From Nitrospirota bacterium (GTDB taxonomy: Bacteria; Nitrospirota; JACRHJ01), in NCBI GenBank assembly GCA_021789495.1, contig JAJYJM010000014.1, positions 1-33,546 on the forward strand: a DNA stretch of 33,546 nt, read 5' to 3'. The translations under genes were made by a program, and so were the position numbers. Below, in pieces: positions 30,920 through 33,546 of this stretch. Numbering within the stretch: the first letter of the stretch is position 1; each line of letters starts with the position of its first letter. The notes under the pieces were generated by a model. The model saw only the letters and a program-made list of their open reading frames with translations. It was not told the origin of the DNA and did not search any database.

Positions 30920-31246
30920 ATGGTATACGACATGGTAAGGAAGGCGCTTCTCGCCGGGCTCGGTATGCAGGAGAAGGTCAAGGAGCTTGTAGACGACCTC
31001 GTCAAAAAAGGCGAGCTTAACGAGCGCGAAGGCGCGAAGCTCATGAAGGAGTGGATGGAGAAGGCGAAAAGCTCGACGGAAGACATGAGCAGGATGGCAT
31101 CGGAGAGCCTCGGCGCGGCGTTCGACAAGATGAACCTGGCGAGCCGGGACGATATGAACGCGCTGTCAAAGAAAGTCCAGCAGCTATCCGTCCGCGTAAA
31201 GAAACTGGAGGCGGAGATAAAGGCGGGTCACGAGGACGTTGCATAA
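30920..31246 (+). CDS. Phasin-like coiled-coil protein
   Basis: A 108-residue helical protein beginning MVYDMVRKALLAGLGMQEKV, followed by a charged helix (DDLVKKGELNEREGAKLMKEW) and a C-terminal coiled coil with leucine/valine heptads (LSKKVQQLSVRVKKLEAEI). The pattern fits the poly(hydroxyalkanoate) granule-associated (phasin) superfamily. In anaerobes such genes commonly occur without PHA synthase, so a general surface- or membrane-associated role is as likely as granule coating. GGAGG lies 6 bases before ATG 30920. The ABC1 kinase gene starts 6 bases after its stop, so they form one operon. Confidence 0.75.
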   Translation: MVYDMVRKALLAGLGMQEKVKELVDDLVKKGELNEREGAKLMKEWMEKAKSSTEDMSRMASESLGAAFDKMNLASRDDMNALSKKVQQLSVRVKKLEAEIKAGHEDVA

Positions 31247-31252
31247 ATATAA

Positions 31253-32947
31253 ATGCCCCTAACCTCATTTATTCTCGGACGACGCTACAAGAACATAGCC
31301 AGGCTCAGGCACATCGCCCAGGTATTTCTGGGCAAGGGGTTCGGCCATATAATCGCCCAGCTTGGACTTAACCGCGCACTCCCGTTCCGCCGCAGGTTTG
31401 CAAGGCTGCCGGAGCCTGAGAGAAGCTCCATCCCGGTGCGGCTCCGCGAGGCGTTCGAGGAGCTTGGCCCCACCTTCATAAAGCTCGGGCAGGTCCTTTC
31501 AGGCCGTCCGGACCTTATCACCATTGCATACGCAAATGAATTCAAGAAGCTCCAGGACGAGGTGCCTCCCTTCCCGTTCGAGGAGGCCGGCGCCATAATC
31601 GAGACGGAGCTCGGCGCGCCGCTCGAAGAACTCTTTGCCTCTTTCGATAAAGTTCCAGCCGCCGCCGCGTCGATAGCGCAGGTGCATTACGCGACCCTCC
31701 CGGACGGCACGGAAGTTGTCGTGAAGGTGCAGAGGCCGAATATACAGGAAAGCATAGAGCAGGACATACAGATTCTGAGGGCGGTTGCAGCGCTCCTCGA
31801 TAAGCATATCCCGGAGGCGCGCGTATATAACCCGACCGCCATAGTCGAGGAGTTCGCCCGCACCGTGCGCCGCGAGATGGACTTCGGAATGGAGGCGGAC
31901 AACGCGCTCAAGCTCGCGGATAATTTCCGCGACAGCCCGACGATATACATACCCCGCATATTCGGCGCCCATTCCAGCAGGAAGGTGCTGACGATGGAGA
32001 GGCTGACCGGAATACGGATAGACATGGTGGCCGAGCTTGACGCAGCGGGGTTCGACCGCCATGCCCTGGCAAATAACGGCACAAACGCCTTCTTCAAGCA
32101 GGTATTCGACGACGGCTTCTTCCATGCGGACCCGCACCCCGGCAACATGTTCGTTATGGAAGACGGCAGGATAGGGGTGGTGGATTTCGGCATCGTAGGA
32201 AGGCTCACCGAGGAAAACCGCGAGGTGATAGCGGACACGTTCCTCGCCCTTGTCAATAAAGACTTCGACAAGCTTGTCCGGCAGTATATAGACATGGGTT
32301 TCGTCTCGGACGACGTAGACCTTGAGATCTTCAAGCGCGGCTTCAAGGCGGACCTGGTTGACCTCATCGAGCCGCTCTATACTAAGAAACTGGGGCAGAT
32401 AAAGCTCTCCGATTACCTTGAGCGGATTACCGCGCTGGCGACGAAGCACGGGCTTCGGTTCCCGCGCGAGCTTATACTCATGAACAAGGCCCTCCTTACG
32501 ATGGAGGGGCTGGGAAGGGAGCTCGACCCCGGCTTCGACTTCATGGAGGCCGCGCGGCCTTACGCGCACAAGCTTATAACCGGGAAATACGCGCCCGGGA
32601 AGATTGCAGGAAAAATCGAACGGGTGGCCGAAGACCAGGCGGATTTCTACCTGCACCTGCCGCGCCACTTAAGGACGATTATCAGGAAGATAATCAAGGA
32701 AGACCTTAAGATGAACCTGGAGATAGTTCACCTCCAGAGGTTCATCACGGAGTTCGATCGTTCCACGAACAGGGTATCCTTTGCGCTTATAATCACCGGG
32801 ATAATAATCGCCTCCTCGGTCATAATTCACGCGGGCAGGGGGAAGCTCGTGTTCGGTTATCCCTCGCTTGGGATAATCGGGTATCTTATCGCGGTGTTTC
32901 TCGGACTGTGGCTCGTCTGGGGCATAATCCGCTCCGGAAGGCTGTAA
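31253..32947 (+). CDS. ABC1/UbiB-family kinase-like protein
   Basis: A 564-residue member of the atypical ABC1 (AarF/UbiB/ADCK) kinase-like family, linked to quinone biosynthesis and membrane lipid handling. Family motifs include FIKLGQVLSGRPDL (the KxGQ motif), AAAASIAQVH, VVVKVQRP, FHADPHPGNMFV and VVDFGIVG. Two C-terminal membrane helices (about 505-525 and 532-555) anchor it. In a menaquinone-using anaerobe it may assist quinone synthesis or extraction. The start at 31253 lacks a good ribosome site and probably relies on coupling to the phasin-like gene 6 bases upstream. Its stop overlaps the ruvX start by one base. Confidence 0.92.
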   Translation: MPLTSFILGRRYKNIARLRHIAQVFLGKGFGHIIAQLGLNRALPFRRRFARLPEPERSSIPVRLREAFEELGPTFIKLGQVLSGRPDLITIAYANEFKKLQDEVPPFPFEEAGAIIETELGAPLEELFASFDKVPAAAASIAQVHYATLPDGTEVVVKVQRPNIQESIEQDIQILRAVAALLDKHIPEARVYNPTAIVEEFARTVRREMDFGMEADNALKLADNFRDSPTIYIPRIFGAHSSRKVLTMERLTGIRIDMVAELDAAGFDRHALANNGTNAFFKQVFDDGFFHADPHPGNMFVMEDGRIGVVDFGIVGRLTEENREVIADTFLALVNKDFDKLVRQYIDMGFVSDDVDLEIFKRGFKADLVDLIEPLYTKKLGQIKLSDYLERITALATKHGLRFPRELILMNKALLTMEGLGRELDPGFDFMEAARPYAHKLITGKYAPGKIAGKIERVAEDQADFYLHLPRHLRTIIRKIIKEDLKMNLEIVHLQRFITEFDRSTNRVSFALIITGIIIASSVIIHAGRGKLVFGYPSLGIIGYLIAVFLGLWLVWGIIRSGRL

Positions 32948-33375
32948 TGGGTGAGGTTTTGCGCGTCCTTGGGCTTGATCTCGGTGAGAAGACCATAGGC
33001 GTCGCGGTATCAGACGGGCTTGGGATAACGGCCCAGGGCGTGTGCGTGATAAGGCGGCAGTCAAAAGATAAAGATTTTGCGGCTCTTTTAAAAATTATCG
33101 ATGAATATGACATAAATAGTATTATAATCGGGCTTCCCATGAATATGGACGGCTCCCTGGGGCCGCAGGCGGAAAAGGCGCTCGCATTCGCCGGGGCGGC
33201 AAGGGAGCGTTTCAGCCTGCCGGTCGAGACGACCGACGAGAGGCTTACCACGGCGCTTGTCCAGAAGACCCTCATAGAGGGCGGCGCATCGCGCGCGAAA
33301 AGGAAGACGGTAATCGACATGCTCGCGGCGCAGGTGATACTCCAGGGCTGGCTGGACAGCCGTCGCCGTCGATGA
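32947..33375 (+). CDS. ruvX: RuvX/YqgF-family Holliday junction resolvase-like nuclease
   Basis: A 142-residue RNase H-fold protein. Motifs are LGLDLGEKTIGVAVSD, IIIGLPMNMDGSLG, TTDERLTT and DMLAAQVILQGWL. The family has roles in 16S rRNA 5'-end processing and is also named putative Holliday junction resolvase. The start is ATG 32947, which overlaps the UbiB stop as TAATG and has GGAAGG a few bases upstream. An in-frame ATG at 32908 lies inside the upstream gene and would add residues not usual for the family. Confidence 0.93.
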   Translation: MGEVLRVLGLDLGEKTIGVAVSDGLGITAQGVCVIRRQSKDKDFAALLKIIDEYDINSIIIGLPMNMDGSLGPQAEKALAFAGAARERFSLPVETTDERLTTALVQKTLIEGGASRAKRKTVIDMLAAQVILQGWLDSRRRR

Positions 33376-33386
33376 CCCCGGTGTCT

Positions 33387-33434
33387 GTCGTTCTGAGGCG
33401 GCAGCCGAAGAATCCGCATTTAAGATTTTTCAGG
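33387..33434 (+). repeat. Dispersed-repeat-like element between ruvX and the next gene
   Basis: The stretch starts GTCGTTCTGAGG, continues GCAGCCGAAGAATCC and ends AAGATTTTTCAGG. It resembles a degenerate copy of the widespread GTCATTCTGAGG...GAAGAATC intergenic repeat seen in many bacterial genomes. Only one copy is in the window, so the call rests on recognition of the motif. Confidence 0.45.
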
Positions 33435-33442
33435 ATTTTCTA

Positions 33443-33546
33443 ATGAGAGATATACCCGCAAAGAGATGGAAGGCGACATTGTTTTTTCTGCCGGCCGTGG
33501 CGGTATTTCTCGCCGCCTGCGCGCATCATGCCGCCGCGCCCGCCGC
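33443..33546 (+). CDS. Putative lipoprotein, 5' end only
   Basis: Thirty-four codons are visible before the right edge. The N-terminus is basic (MRDIPAKRWKAT), followed by a hydrophobic stretch (LFFLPAVAVFL) and a lipobox LAAC (C26), then an Ala/His/Pro-rich region. AGGA lies about 8 bases before ATG 33443. The signal peptide is clear; the mature function cannot be judged. Gene order (ruvX followed by an envelope gene) often places mltG here, but the lipobox does not favour that. Confidence 0.65.
   Translation, partial: MRDIPAKRWKATLFFLPAVAVFLAACAHHAAAPA

Noticed and set aside
1-33546. CRISPR array, insertion sequence or prophage
   Set aside because: No regularly spaced direct repeats, transposase, integrase or phage structural genes are visible on either strand.

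Overview
The window is a GC-rich bacterial chromosome segment. Genes are tightly packed, ATG, GTG and TTG starts are all used, and most genes have GGAGG-type ribosome sites. Its centrepiece is a complete sat-aprB-aprA-qmoA-qmoB-qmoC block (13069-21703). This is the cytoplasmic half of dissimilatory sulfate reduction together with its membrane quinone-linked electron donor. It points to an anaerobic sulfate reducer or sulfur-cycling bacterium, most likely Desulfobacterota (former Deltaproteobacteria) or Nitrospirota. I cannot settle the phylum from sequence reading alone. The dsr genes, qmoD and any phylogenetic marker rRNA are not in the window.

Layout. 1-940 (minus): a stand-alone receiver protein overlaps an oligopeptide-type ABC permease that runs off the left edge. 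Divergent from it is a HAD phosphatase (1016-1645); the two share a palindromic promoter region. 1666-2022 (minus) is a one-piece tmRNA gene (ssrA) with a readable tag (ANTNEYALAA) and a near-consensus promoter. 6234 down to 2089 (minus) is a probable metal/metalloid-stress operon: arsR, acr3, a 24-codon CxxC mini-gene, an FmdE-family zinc-ribbon protein, a two-domain chrA and a metallophosphoesterase. 10187 down to 6323 (minus) holds pyk and mprF, which overlap. 10274-12696 holds a lipoprotein with three fibronectin-III-like domains, a 58-codon orphan gene on the minus strand, and an outer-membrane barrel protein with its own terminator.

12755-21808 is the sulfate operon, with a structured leader, hairpin clusters between its parts and a classic terminator at its end. 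Sat activates sulfate to APS, AprAB reduces APS to sulfite, and QmoABC passes menaquinol electrons to AprAB. 21825-25419 holds an 82-residue unknown protein, a membrane GAF/HD-GYP signalling protein, and a DUF2007 plus AMP-forming acyl-CoA ligase operon. 25599-27997 is a translationally coupled pair, a class II aldolase-family protein plus a TldE/PmbA-like protein, behind a promoter with an inverted repeat over its -35. 28170-33375 holds alaS (after a possible attenuator), a phasin-like protein, an ABC1/UbiB kinase-like protein and ruvX. A new lipoprotein gene begins at the right edge.

Dispersed palindromic repeats flank alaS in opposite orientations, and another repeat-like element lies between ruvX and the last gene. 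I see no CRISPR array, insertion sequence, prophage, ordinary tRNA or rRNA. The least ordinary features are the arsenic operon carrying FmdE and a mini zinc-finger gene, the aldolase/TldE pair, the back-to-back apparently leaderless promoters at 948-1016, and the RNA-structure-rich spacers of the sulfate operon.
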